From Nocardioides coralli (GTDB taxonomy: Bacteria > Actinomycetota > Actinomycetes > Propionibacteriales > Nocardioidaceae): 64,000 bases of DNA. Location of the stretch: positions 3,348,001 through 3,412,000 of the forward strand of contig NZ_CP082273.1 of the NCBI RefSeq assembly GCF_019880385.1, read 5' to 3'. Each line of letters starts with the position of its first letter. The stretch's first letter is position 1. This document shows positions 53,061 to 61,876 of the stretch, in pieces. The notes beneath the pieces were generated by a model. It did no database searches. It saw only the letters and a program-made list of their open reading frames with translations, and was not told the DNA's origin. A program made the position numbers and the translations under genes.

Positions 53061-54621
53061 GGACCCCGGGGTTGAGGATCCCCGCCGGGTCGAGGGACGC
53101 CTTCACCGCGCGGAGCACCTGCACGCCGACCGGGCCGATCTCGTCGGTCAGCCACGGCGTGTGGTCGGTGCCGACCGCGTGGTGGTGGGTGATGGTCGCG
53201 CCGGCGGCGACCATTGCGTCCGACGCCGCCCGCTTGGCGGCGTCCCACTGGGCCAGCGGGTCCTCGGCCTCCTTGGCTGCCACCGTGAAGTAGAGCGAGG
53301 CCCCCGTCTCGTAGACGTGGCTGACGTGGCAGAGCACCATCGCACCGGCCAGGGAGGCCTCGAGGGCCTCCTTCACCGCGACGTAGGTGTCCTCCAGGCG
53401 CGACCAGAACGCGGCGGTCTCGAGGGTCTCGACGAGGACGCCGACGTCGAGCATGGCGTCGCGGAGGTACGGCGCCCGGTAGCGGCCATCGGCCCACGCC
53501 TCCCCCGGGCCGGCGCCCAGGTCGGTGCCCCCGAGACCGGTGAGGACGGCGGTCACCGCATCGCGGCGCGCCGCCACCGCCGCGGCGGCCCCCTCGAACC
53601 CGACGACCATGAGGCAGCCCGGCTCGGTGGTGCCGATCTCCTCGGGTCGGGCCAGGTTGACCGCGGTCTCGGCCTCGTCGGAGAGCCGGATCACCGTCGG
53701 GAGCAGACCCGCCTGCGCCAGGGTGCGCAGGGCCGCGGCACCCTCGGTGAACGAGGGCCACCGCCAGCCGGCGTACGCCGTCATCTCCGGGAGCCGGCGC
53801 ACCCGCACGGTCACGCTCGTGATGACACCGAAGACACCCTCGGAGCCGAGGAGCAGCTGGCGCAGGTCGGGGCCGGCGGCGGTGGCCGGCGCGGTGCCGA
53901 GCCGCAGCTCGCCCGCGGGCGTGGCTGCCCGCAGGCCGACCACCATCGCGTCGAACCGGCCGTAGCCGGCGCTGGCCTGGCCGCTGGAGCGGGTGGCGGC
54001 GAAGCCACCGATGGAGGCGAACTCGAAGGACTGCGGGTAGTGGCCCAGCGTCAGGCCGTGCTCGGCGAGAAGCGCCTCGGCCTCCGGGCCGCGCAGACCG
54101 GGCTCGAGGGTGGCGGTCATCGAGACGGGGTCGACGTCGAGCAGTCGCTTCATCCGCACCAGGTCGAGCGAGACCAGGCCGGCGTAGCCGTCCCTGACCG
54201 ACGAGGGGGTGGCGAGGCCGCCCGTCACGCAGGTGCCGCCGCCGAAGGGCGTCACGGCGATCCGGTGCTCCGCCGCCCAGGCCAGCACGGCCGCGACCTC
54301 GTCGTGGCCGTCGGGACGGACCACGGCGTCCGGTGCGTCGGCGAGGTCGCCGGCCCGGGCCCGGAGCAGGTCGGGCGTGGACTTGCCGCGGGTGCGGAGG
54401 CGACGGGTGTCGTCGTCGACCAACACGTGGTCGGAGCCGACCAGGTCGCGCAGGCCCGTCAGCAGGTCCTCGGCGAGCCCCGGCGTCGGCAGCGACGGCT
54501 GGTCCACCGCGGGCCGCTCGTCGATCCCGAAGGCCATCTCGACGAGCCCGCGGGCGTTGTCCGGCAGCGGGCGGACGGCCTCGGGGTCCCCCCACCGGGT
54601 GGGGTGCATCTCCACGGTCAT
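53050..54621 (-). CDS. FAD-binding oxidase, alkyldihydroxyacetonephosphate synthase-like
   Basis: The 523-residue flavoprotein has the FAD-binding PFGGGTCVTGGLATP, SIGGFAATRSSGQ and the active-site triple His in ATITHHHAVG (479-481), with GASLYFTV. This is the alkyl-DHAP synthase pattern, which exchanges an acyl for an alkyl group on DHAP in animals; in bacteria relatives may instead be D-2-hydroxyacid dehydrogenases. Divergent from TetR-glpD with only 17 bases between starts. From memory, M. tuberculosis Rv2251 has the same arrangement. Confidence 0.85.
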   Translation of the reverse strand: MTVEMHPTRWGDPEAVRPLPDNARGLVEMAFGIDERPAVDQPSLPTPGLAEDLLTGLRDLVGSDHVLVDDDTRRLRTRGKSTPDLLRARAGDLADAPDAVVRPDGHDEVAAVLAWAAEHRIAVTPFGGGTCVTGGLATPSSVRDGYAGLVSLDLVRMKRLLDVDPVSMTATLEPGLRGPEAEALLAEHGLTLGHYPQSFEFASIGGFAATRSSGQASAGYGRFDAMVVGLRAATPAGELRLGTAPATAAGPDLRQLLLGSEGVFGVITSVTVRVRRLPEMTAYAGWRWPSFTEGAAALRTLAQAGLLPTVIRLSDEAETAVNLARPEEIGTTEPGCLMVVGFEGAAAAVAARRDAVTAVLTGLGGTDLGAGPGEAWADGRYRAPYLRDAMLDVGVLVETLETAAFWSRLEDTYVAVKEALEASLAGAMVLCHVSHVYETGASLYFTVAAKEAEDPLAQWDAAKRAASDAMVAAGATITHHHAVGTDHTPWLTDEIGPVGVQVLRAVKASLDPAGILNPGVLIP

Positions 54622-54625
54622 GCGT

Positions 54626-54631
54626 TACAGT
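54626..54631 (+). promoter_or_regulatory. -10 element of the TetR-glpD promoter
   Basis: TACAGT fits TANNNT and ends seven bases before the ATG at 54639. Confidence 0.55.
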
Positions 54632-54634
54632 GTG
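54629..54634 (-). promoter_or_regulatory. -10 element of the AGPS-like gene
   Basis: The minus-strand hexamer CACACT ends seven bases before the ATG at 54621 and shares three bases with the opposing -10. Confidence 0.4.
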
Positions 54635-54638
54635 ACAC

Positions 54639-55217
54639 ATGGCGTCACTTCGTAACACCCCCGCCCCGGCGGCCGACCCCCGCGACGGCTACCTGGACGC
54701 CGCCCGCGCCTGCATCCTCGACGTGGGGTGGCGCCGGACGACCCTGACCGAGGTCGCGCGCCGCGCCGGGGTCAGCCGGATGACGATCTACCGCGCCTGG
54801 CCCGACATGCCGACCCTGCTCGGCGACCTGATGACGCGCGAGTGGGGCGAGGTCGTGGCCACGCGGGCCGCTGCCGCCGACGTCGTGACGGCCGTGGTCG
54901 ACACCGTCCGCGCGCTGCGCGACAACGAGCTCTTCCTGCGGATCGTCGAGCTCGACCCCGAGCTGCTGCTCCCCTACCTGCTGGCCCGTCGCGGACGCTC
55001 CCAGGACGCGGTCCTCGAGCTGGTCGCGGCCCGCGTCGCCGCCGGCCAGGCCGACGGGACCGTCCGCACCGGTGACCCGGCGACGATCGCCCGCGGACTG
55101 CTGCTGGCCTGCCACGGCTTCGTGCTGTCGGCCCAGACGATGGTCGACGACCAGGTGTCCGAGACCGACCTCGACGAGGAGCTGCGTCACCTCCTGACGG
55201 TGGCGCTCGCACCATGA
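54639..55217 (+). CDS. TetR family transcriptional regulator
   Basis: The 192-residue protein has a TetR helix-turn-helix (GWRRTTLTEVARRAGVSRMT, then IYRAWPDMPTLLGDL) and a helical C-terminal ligand domain. Its stop overlaps the glpD ATG. It most likely represses both glpD and the divergent AGPS-like gene through the palindrome that also covers its own start codon, so it should be autoregulated. Confidence 0.88.
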   Translation: MASLRNTPAPAADPRDGYLDAARACILDVGWRRTTLTEVARRAGVSRMTIYRAWPDMPTLLGDLMTREWGEVVATRAAAADVVTAVVDTVRALRDNELFLRIVELDPELLLPYLLARRGRSQDAVLELVAARVAAGQADGTVRTGDPATIARGLLLACHGFVLSAQTMVDDQVSETDLDEELRHLLTVALAP

Positions 55218-56740
55218 GCCGGCGGATCAGCGCCGGGGCGGGCGGGCTCGCGGCGTCGTACGACGTGGTGGTGGTCGGCCTCGGCATCACCGGCGCCGGG
55301 GTCGCCCTCGACGCCGTCAGCCGGGGCCTGTCCGTGCTGGCGGTCGACGCCCACGACCTGGCCTTCGGCACCTCGCGGTGGTCCAGCAAGCTGGTGCACG
55401 GCGGGCTGCGCTACCTCGCGCACGGCCAGGTCGGGGTGGCCCACGAGTCCGCGGTCGAGCGCGGCGTGCTGCTCGCGACCACCGCCCCCCACCTCACCCG
55501 GGCCGCGCCGTTCCTGCTGCCCCTCACCGGCAGCGTCTCGCGCACCCAGGCCCTGGTCGCACGTGGCGGCGTCGCCGCCGGTGACCTGTTGCGCCGGGCC
55601 GCCCGGACCAGCAGCAAGACCCTTCCGCGTCCGCGTCTGGTCTCCGCGTCGGAGGCGCTGGTGCTGGCTCCCGCGCTGCAGCGGGTGGGGCTCCGCGGCG
55701 GCCTCCTCTACTGGGACGGGCAGCTCGAGGACGACGCCCGGCTCGTCGTCACCGTCGCCCGCACCGCGGCCGACCTCGGCGCGGAGGTCCGGACCCGCGC
55801 CCGCGTGGTCGCTGCCGACGGTGGCTCCGTGGTGCTGCGCGACGGTCTGAGCGGCGCGACCGTCCGCGTCGACGCCCGCGCCGTGGTCAACGCCACCGGG
55901 GTCTGGGCCGGTGAGGTCGACACCGACGTGCGGCTGCGGCCCAGTCGCGGCACCCACGTGGTGCTGCGCGCGGACGCCGCTCCCGGCCTGCGCACCGCCG
56001 TCACCGCACCCGTGCCGGGGTCGACCAGCAGGTTCGTGATGGTGCTGCCCCAGGCGGACGGGACGCTCTACGTCGGGCTCACCGACGAGCCCGCCGACGG
56101 TCCGGTGCCCGACGTCCCGGAGCCGACCGAGCCGGAGATCCGGTTCCTCCTCGAGGTGGTCTCCGCGGCCTTCGCCCGAGAGCTGCGCCGCGACGACGTG
56201 GTGGGGGCCTTCGCCGGGCTCCGCCCGCTCCTCGACGGGGGCGACGGCGCGACCGCCGACCTCTCGCGACGGCACGCGGTGCTGACCTCCCGCACCGGGA
56301 TGGTCACCGTCGTCGGCGGCAAGCTCACGACCTATCGCCGGATGGCCGAGGACGCCGTCGACCGGGTGGTCGCCGAGCATGGTCTCGCGGCGGGGCCCTG
56401 CCGCACGCGGTCGCTCCCGCTGGCCGGCGCCGCGCCGCGCGACGAGCTGGCCCGGCTCACCGACCACCCCCGGCTGGTCCGGCGCTACGGCGCCGACGCG
56501 GGGCTCGTCCTCGGCGCGGCGCAGGAGGTGACCGGGCTGGGGACCGAGGAGCTGCTGGCGCCGGTGGCCACCGGGGTGCCGGTCACGCTCGCCGAGCTGG
56601 TCTTCGGGGTCACCCACGAGGGGGCGGTCGACGTCGCCGACCTGCTCGACCGGCGTACCCGCGTCGGCCTCGTCCCGGCCGACCGGGCTCTGGTGGTCCC
56701 CGCCGCGGAGCGGGCCCTGGCGGTGGCTCCAGCGCGGTAG
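55214..56740 (+). CDS. glpD: Glycerol-3-phosphate dehydrogenase (FAD)
   Basis: The 508-residue flavoenzyme oxidises sn-glycerol 3-phosphate to DHAP and feeds electrons to the quinone pool at the membrane. Seen: VVVVGLGITGAGVALDA for FAD, GTSRWSSKLVHGGLRYL, and the C-terminal VVGGKLTTYRRMAEDAVD. Length and order fit GlpD. It is coupled to the TetR gene by an ATGA overlap. With the AGPS-like flavoprotein it suggests a local DHAP/G3P or ether-lipid node. Confidence 0.92.
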   Translation: MSRRISAGAGGLAASYDVVVVGLGITGAGVALDAVSRGLSVLAVDAHDLAFGTSRWSSKLVHGGLRYLAHGQVGVAHESAVERGVLLATTAPHLTRAAPFLLPLTGSVSRTQALVARGGVAAGDLLRRAARTSSKTLPRPRLVSASEALVLAPALQRVGLRGGLLYWDGQLEDDARLVVTVARTAADLGAEVRTRARVVAADGGSVVLRDGLSGATVRVDARAVVNATGVWAGEVDTDVRLRPSRGTHVVLRADAAPGLRTAVTAPVPGSTSRFVMVLPQADGTLYVGLTDEPADGPVPDVPEPTEPEIRFLLEVVSAAFARELRRDDVVGAFAGLRPLLDGGDGATADLSRRHAVLTSRTGMVTVVGGKLTTYRRMAEDAVDRVVAEHGLAAGPCRTRSLPLAGAAPRDELARLTDHPRLVRRYGADAGLVLGAAQEVTGLGTEELLAPVATGVPVTLAELVFGVTHEGAVDVADLLDRRTRVGLVPADRALVVPAAERALAVAPAR

Positions 56741-56827
56741 CGCGGCACCCGCGACCGGCACCGATGACTACCGCGCGTGACGATGGTCGGTACCCACGGC
56801 AGACTGGACGAGGCCGAGGAGCCAGCC

Positions 56828-57811
56828 ATGAGGACGGGGAGCATGACCGCGGACGTGACGACGAGTGAGCTGCAGGACTTCGACGCGCTGACCGCGCGCT
56901 ACCAGCGGGAGCTGCTGGCCCACTGCTACCGGATGAGCGGGTCGGTCCACGAGGCCGAGGACCTGGTGCAGGAGACGCTGCTGCGGGCGTGGCGCGCCAG
57001 CGCGGACTTCGAGGGGCGCTCCAGCGTCCGGACCTGGCTCTACCGGATCGCGACCAACGTCTGCCTGACCAACCTGGAGGGGCGTCCGCGACGGCCGCTG
57101 CCGACCGGTCTCGGCACGACCGACGTCGACGCCGCCGACCCCCTCGACGCCCAGCCCGAGATCCCGTGGCTCGAGCCGATCCCCGATGCCGCGGTGCAGG
57201 TCGAGCAGAAGGACACGATCCGGCTCGCCTTCGTCGCCGCCCTGCAGCACCTGCCCGCCCGGCAGCGTGCCGTGCTGATCCTGCGCGACGTGCTGCGCTG
57301 GTCGGCGGCCGAGGTGGCCGAGGCGCTCGACACCACCGCCGTGGCGGTCAACTCCGCCCTGCAACGCGCCCACGCCCAGCTCGACAAGCGTCGCCTCGAC
57401 GCCGACAGCGTCGACCGCGAGCTGTCCGACACCCAGCGCCAGCTGCTCGAGCAGTACGTCGAGGCCTTCTGGGACAAGGACATCGACCGCATCGTCAGCC
57501 TGCTCACGGCGGAGGCGACGTGGGAGATGCCGCCGTTCACGGGCTGGTACGCCGGGGCCACCACGATCGGCGAGCTGATCGCCACCCAGTGCCCCGGTGG
57601 CAGCCACGACATGCCGATGCTGCCCACCCGGGCCAACGGCCAGCCGGCGTACGGGCTCTACATGCGCGGCCCCGAGGGCGACTTCGTGCCCTTCCAGCTG
57701 CAGGTGCTCGAGCTCGAGGGAGACCGGGTGCGCCACGTCAGCGCGTTCCACGGCGCCGAGATCTTCGCCCGGTTCGGGCTACCCGACCGGATCGACGGCC
57801 AGGGCCGATGA
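56828..57811 (+). CDS. ECF RNA polymerase sigma factor with SnoaL-like C-terminal domain (SigG-type)
   Basis: The 327-residue sigma factor has region 2 (YQRELLAHCYRMSGSVHEAEDL, split here as AHCYRMSGSVHEAEDLVQE) and region 4 (LPARQRAVLILRDVLRWSA), then a SnoaL-like domain at about 200-327 (TGWYAGATTIGELI). Such C-terminal domains replace an anti-sigma factor and sense a signal directly. GAGGA lies seven bases before the ATG. It is coupled to a TIGR03086 protein by an ATGA overlap. Confidence 0.88.
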   Translation: MRTGSMTADVTTSELQDFDALTARYQRELLAHCYRMSGSVHEAEDLVQETLLRAWRASADFEGRSSVRTWLYRIATNVCLTNLEGRPRRPLPTGLGTTDVDAADPLDAQPEIPWLEPIPDAAVQVEQKDTIRLAFVAALQHLPARQRAVLILRDVLRWSAAEVAEALDTTAVAVNSALQRAHAQLDKRRLDADSVDRELSDTQRQLLEQYVEAFWDKDIDRIVSLLTAEATWEMPPFTGWYAGATTIGELIATQCPGGSHDMPMLPTRANGQPAYGLYMRGPEGDFVPFQLQVLELEGDRVRHVSAFHGAEIFARFGLPDRIDGQGR

Positions 57812-58356
57812 CGACGGCGCTCGCGGGCGCCGTCGAGCTGCTGGACCGGTCGCTGGCGTGGACCCGGGTCGCCCTCGCGCAGGTCGAGCCGGTGCCGGGG
57901 ACCACGCCCACGCCGTGCCACGGCTGGTCCGTGGCGCAGCTGCTGCACCACATGGACGACGGTCTCGACGCCTACACGGAGGCCGCCACGGGCCAGGTGG
58001 CACTGCGTCCGACCCCCGGTCAGTCCCGGCTCGACTCGATCCGGCTCAAGGCGTGCGCGCTGCTCGGCTGGTGGGTCGACCGGCCGGCCGCAGAGGTCGA
58101 CATCGGCGACCACAGGCTGCCGGCCGAGGTGGTGCTGGGTGCGGCGGCGCTGGAGATCACCGTGCACGGCTGGGACCTGCGCCAAGCCGCCGGTGAGCCG
58201 GCGCCGATCCCGGAGGCCCTCGCCCGACCGCTGCTCGAGGTCGCGCGGGCCCACGGCGCCGTGCGACCCCCGTGCCTCTCGCCCGTCAGCGCCACCCCCC
58301 GGGTACCGGACGACAGCGGCTCCTGGCGGTTGCTGGCCTGGTGCGGCCGCACCTGA
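57808..58356 (+). CDS. TIGR03086 family metal-binding protein (maleylpyruvate isomerase/DinB-like)
   Basis: The 182-residue protein has the mycothiol-dependent maleylpyruvate isomerase N-terminal fold, with PCHGWSVAQLLHHMDDGLDAY and a later EITVHGWDLRQA, whose His residues are the candidate metal ligands. The reaction is unknown. Because it is translationally coupled to the sigma factor, it may modulate it, as thiol- or metal-sensing partners do; that is inference. Confidence 0.8.
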   Translation: MTTALAGAVELLDRSLAWTRVALAQVEPVPGTTPTPCHGWSVAQLLHHMDDGLDAYTEAATGQVALRPTPGQSRLDSIRLKACALLGWWVDRPAAEVDIGDHRLPAEVVLGAAALEITVHGWDLRQAAGEPAPIPEALARPLLEVARAHGAVRPPCLSPVSATPRVPDDSGSWRLLAWCGRT

Positions 58357-58423
58357 CCAGACCACACCCGAGCCGTCGGTACCAGTTTCGGCGCTATCGC
58401 CACCGCGGCACCGGTGTGCCTCC

Positions 58424-58429
58424 TAGCCT
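58424..58429 (+). promoter_or_regulatory. -10 element of a leaderless promoter (LuxR-type regulator)
   Basis: TAGCCT fits TANNNT and ends six bases before the ATG at 58436. Confidence 0.6.
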
Positions 58430-58435
58430 CCTCGC

Positions 58436-59365
58436 ATGCCTGTCACGCACGCGACGACGTCGACCGCCGACATCGTCCGACAGGGCCGCATCACCGAGGC
58501 GCTCGAGATCCTCGAGGCCCACCCCGACCCCGACGTCGAGGAGCTCGCCCTCCTGCTGGAGTGCCGGATGGCACGCGGGGAGATGGAGCTCGCGGTCCGG
58601 GTCTCCGAGCGGCTCGCTGCTGCCCCGCACCGGACCGGTGACGACGAGCGACGGGTCGCGATGGCGATGGGCGAGCTGTGGGCCGCCACGGGCCGTGACG
58701 ACGACGCGGTCGCCTCCTTCCTGCTGGTGGGCAAGCAGTCGGTGGACGACGAGGACCCGGTGTCACTGCCCTGGCGAGCCAGCGCGTCGGTCAGCCTGAT
58801 CCGGCTCGGCCGGCGCCAGGAGGCGGAGGAGCTCGCCGAGGAGCACCTCGAGGTGGCCCGCGCCGACGGGTCGGCGTACGCCGTCGCGGGGGCGATCCGC
58901 ACCGCCGCGGCCGTCTGCGTTGCCGCCGACCGGCGCGAGCAACTGCGGGAGGCCCTGGTGCTGGCCGCCGGCCACGACCGCCTGGTCGCCCAGGTCGCCA
59001 CCGACCTCGCCGGTCTGCTGGCGCTCACCCCCGGGCCCGCGTCCCGCGAGGAGGCGGTCCGGCTGCTGCGCGGTGCCGAGGACTACGCCGACGCCGAGGA
59101 CCTGTGGCCGCTGCACACCCGCGTCCGCCGCCTGCTCGAGCGCCTGGGCGAGACCGCGCTCGTGCCGCGCAGCGAGGCGGTCGCCCGGCTGAGCGACGCC
59201 GAGCTGCGGGTGGCCCGGCTCGCGGCCCGCGGCCAGACCAACCGCACCATCGCCGAGCAGCTCGGCGTCACCGTGAAGGCGGTGGAGTGGCACCTCTCCC
59301 ACGCCTACCGCAAGCTCCACGTCGGCGGTCGCACGGAGCTGCCGCGGGTGCTGCGTCTCAGCTGA
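58436..59365 (+). CDS. LuxR-type HTH regulator with TPR-like N terminus
   Basis: The 309-residue protein ends in a LuxR helix-turn-helix (LSDAELRVARLAARGQTN, then AEQLGVTVKAVEWHLSHAYRKL). The first 240 residues are all helical and alternate like tetratricopeptide repeats, as in the C-terminal parts of LAL/MalT regulators, but there is no ATPase domain. It is therefore a truncated LAL-like or a stand-alone regulator. Its end overlaps the DUF2332 gene by eight bases. Confidence 0.84.
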   Translation: MPVTHATTSTADIVRQGRITEALEILEAHPDPDVEELALLLECRMARGEMELAVRVSERLAAAPHRTGDDERRVAMAMGELWAATGRDDDAVASFLLVGKQSVDDEDPVSLPWRASASVSLIRLGRRQEAEELAEEHLEVARADGSAYAVAGAIRTAAAVCVAADRREQLREALVLAAGHDRLVAQVATDLAGLLALTPGPASREEAVRLLRGAEDYADAEDLWPLHTRVRRLLERLGETALVPRSEAVARLSDAELRVARLAARGQTNRTIAEQLGVTVKAVEWHLSHAYRKLHVGGRTELPRVLRLS

Positions 59366-60332
59366 GCACCGTCATCGACGCACCGTGCCCGTGGGTCCAC
59401 GCCCGGGCCCGGCCGTCCACCCCCAGCACGAAGGTCGCCATTTCCTCGGGGACCTCGGGCCCGGTCCGCGTCACCTCCGGCAGCACCCGCTTGCCCTCGT
59501 TGCTGATCCAGTGGCAGCGGCCGTCGGCCACGAGCTCGGTCATCATCTGGTGGAAGCGCGCCCGGTCGTCGGTCTCGAGGTAGGCGATGACCGCGGTGTG
59601 GAACACCACCACCGGCCCGTGGGTGGCCGCGTCGGCGACCAGCTCCGGGAGCAGCTCCAGCAGGTCGCCCCGGCGCAGCTGCGGCGGGTCGTGGCGCGCC
59701 ACCTCGATGCCGACCCGCAGCCGCGCGCGTCGCTCCTCATGCTCGGGCCACACGAGGGTGGCGAGCCAGGCCATCGCGTCGTCGTCGGTGACGTCGAGCG
59801 GGTTGAGGTCGACGCCCCCGCGCCAGGCCACGCCCGGGACCGATGTGGCGGGCAGCTCGCCGGTCACCTCGCACGTCAGCCGGGGTCCCTCGCCGGCTCG
59901 CACCGGGCCGGCTGCCGTGTGCCACTCGTAGGACCACCGGTCCGGGTAGAGGCACAGGCCGGCGCTGGCCCCCACCTCGAGGAGCACCACCGGGTCGTGC
60001 CCGAGCTCGGCGAGGAACGGCACCAGCGTCGCGAGCCGGCCCACCTCGTTGGTCTGGGTCGACCGGCTCGAGATGGTGCCCCTGATCGCTCCCGCGTCGG
60101 CGAGCAGGGCCGCACGCAGCCCGTCGTAGGGGCCGGGCGCGGCCACCCCGTGCCAGCGAGCCGCGGCGAAGACGAGGTTCGGCTGCTGCTCGAGCGGAGG
60201 CAGGCCGGCCAGCCAGGCCAGCAGCTCCTCGTCGTCGGCGACCGCGAGCGCCCAGTCGCGCAGGCACGGGGAGCCGTCGGCGTACGCCGCGAAGTCGAGG
60301 TACTGCTCACGGACGTCGGTGTGGAGCTCCAC
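59358..60332 (-). CDS. DUF2332 family protein
   Basis: The 324-residue protein has the DUF2332 marks EVGASAGLCLYPDRWSY, VFHTAVIAYL and WISNEG. The segment EVGASAG looks like a SAM-binding loop, so a methyltransferase-like fold is possible, but no activity is established. The GTG at 60332 is one base after the SSADH stop, so the two genes are one transcription unit. Confidence 0.8.
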   Translation of the reverse strand: MELHTDVREQYLDFAAYADGSPCLRDWALAVADDEELLAWLAGLPPLEQQPNLVFAAARWHGVAAPGPYDGLRAALLADAGAIRGTISSRSTQTNEVGRLATLVPFLAELGHDPVVLLEVGASAGLCLYPDRWSYEWHTAAGPVRAGEGPRLTCEVTGELPATSVPGVAWRGGVDLNPLDVTDDDAMAWLATLVWPEHEERRARLRVGIEVARHDPPQLRRGDLLELLPELVADAATHGPVVVFHTAVIAYLETDDRARFHQMMTELVADGRCHWISNEGKRVLPEVTRTGPEVPEEMATFVLGVDGRARAWTHGHGASMTVLS

Positions 60333-60333
60333 G

Positions 60334-61791
60334 TCAGCCGACGGGCAGCGCCACGTAGGTGGTGTCGAGGTACTCGTCGATCCCCTCGAAGCCACCCTCG
60401 CGGCCGAAGCCGCTGGCCTTCACACCACCGAACGGCGCGGCCGGGTTGGAGACCAGCCCGGTGTTGACCCCGACCATGCCGAACTCCAGCGCCTCGGCCA
60501 GCCGGATCGTCCGCGCCAGGTCGCGCGTGTAGACGTAGGAGGTCAGGCCGTACTCGGTCGCGTTGGCGCGCGCCACCGCCTCCTCCTCCGTCGCGAAGGT
60601 GGTGATGGGCGCCACCGGGCCAAAGATCTCAACCTCGTTGATCCGCGCCTCGGCCGGTACGCCGAGCAGCACGGTCGGGTCGAAGAAGTGGCCGGGCCCC
60701 TCCGGGGCCGAGCCGCCGGTGACCACCGTGGCACCGTCGTGGACCGCGTCGGTGACCAGCTCGGCGACCGACTCGACCGCCTCGGCGTTGATCAGCGGAC
60801 CCACGTCGACGCCGTCGTCCTGCCCGCGACCGACCGTGAGCGCACCCATCCGCTCGCCGAGCTTGTGGGCGAAGTCCTCGGCCACCGACTCGTGGACCAG
60901 GAACCGGTTGGCGGCCGTGCAGGCCTCGCCCATGTTGCGCATCTTGGCCACCATGGCCCCCTCGACGGCGGCGTCGACGTCGGCGTCCTCGAAGACGAGG
61001 AAGGGGGCGTTGCCCCCGAGCTCCATCGAGACCCGCTGGAGCTGGTCGGCCGACTGGCGCACCAGCACCTTGCCGACCGGGGTGGAACCGGTGAAGCTGA
61101 CCTTGCGCAGCCGCTCGTCGGCCATCAGCGTCTGGCTCAGCGTCGGCGAGTCGCTCGTGGTGACGACGTTGAGCACCCCGGCGGGCAGGCCGGCCTCGTC
61201 GAGGACGGCGGCGAGCGCCAGCATCGTCAGCGGCGTCAGCTCGGCGGGCTTGACCACCATGGTGCAGCCGGCGGCCACGGCGGGCCCGATCTTGCGGGTC
61301 CCCATGGCGATCGGGAAGTTCCAGGGCGTCACGAACAGGCACGGTCCGACCGGCTTGCGGATGGTGAGCAGCCGGGTACCCCCCGCGGGCGCCTTCATCC
61401 AGCGGCCGTGGATACGCACCGCCTCCTCGCTGAACCAGCGCAGGAACTCCGCCCCGTAGGTCACCTCACCCTTCGCCTCGGCGAGCGTCTTGCCCATCTC
61501 GAGGGAGATGAGCCGGGCGAAGTCGTCGGCCCGCGAGGTCACCAGCTCGAAGGCACGGCGGAGGATCTCGCCGCGCTCGCGAGGGTCGGTCGCCGCCCAC
61601 GCGGGCTGCGCCGCCGCGGCTGCGTCGAGCGCGTCCGTGGCGTCGTCGGCGCTGCCGTCGGCCACGTCGGTGATGACCGACCCGTCGGCCGGGTCGAGGA
61701 CGTCGAAGCGCTTGCCGCCCTCCGCCTCGCGCCAGGAACCACCGATCCACAGGTTGCGCTGCTCGTCGGGCAGCAGCCGGAACTCGCTCAT
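60334..61791 (-). CDS. gabD: NAD(P)-dependent succinate-semialdehyde dehydrogenase
   Basis: The 485-residue aldehyde dehydrogenase has PWNFPIAMGTRKIGPAVAAG, FTGSTPVGK, Glu257 in ELGGNAP and the catalytic Cys291 in GEACTAANR. This pattern and the length fit the GabD/SSADH group, which oxidises succinate semialdehyde to succinate in the GABA shunt, though other semialdehydes are possible. GGAAGG lies eight bases before the ATG. DUF2332 follows with one base between. Confidence 0.85.
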   Translation of the reverse strand: MSEFRLLPDEQRNLWIGGSWREAEGGKRFDVLDPADGSVITDVADGSADDATDALDAAAAAQPAWAATDPRERGEILRRAFELVTSRADDFARLISLEMGKTLAEAKGEVTYGAEFLRWFSEEAVRIHGRWMKAPAGGTRLLTIRKPVGPCLFVTPWNFPIAMGTRKIGPAVAAGCTMVVKPAELTPLTMLALAAVLDEAGLPAGVLNVVTTSDSPTLSQTLMADERLRKVSFTGSTPVGKVLVRQSADQLQRVSMELGGNAPFLVFEDADVDAAVEGAMVAKMRNMGEACTAANRFLVHESVAEDFAHKLGERMGALTVGRGQDDGVDVGPLINAEAVESVAELVTDAVHDGATVVTGGSAPEGPGHFFDPTVLLGVPAEARINEVEIFGPVAPITTFATEEEAVARANATEYGLTSYVYTRDLARTIRLAEALEFGMVGVNTGLVSNPAAPFGGVKASGFGREGGFEGIDEYLDTTYVALPVG

Positions 61792-61876
61792 GGCGTCAGC
61801 CTTCCACCAGGTTGGGCAAATGTCTCTGATCCTCTGACAGCCCGCGGCGCTGCGTGGGATCGTTGGCGACGTCGAT

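Larger units (their letters stand above)
54624..54656. promoter_or_regulatory. TetR operator spanning both divergent starts
   Basis: GTTACAGTGTGAC (54624-54636) and GTCACTTCGTAAC (54644-54656) match at 10 of 13 positions as inverted repeats. The site covers the 17-base gap and the first codons of the TetR gene. Confidence 0.6.
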
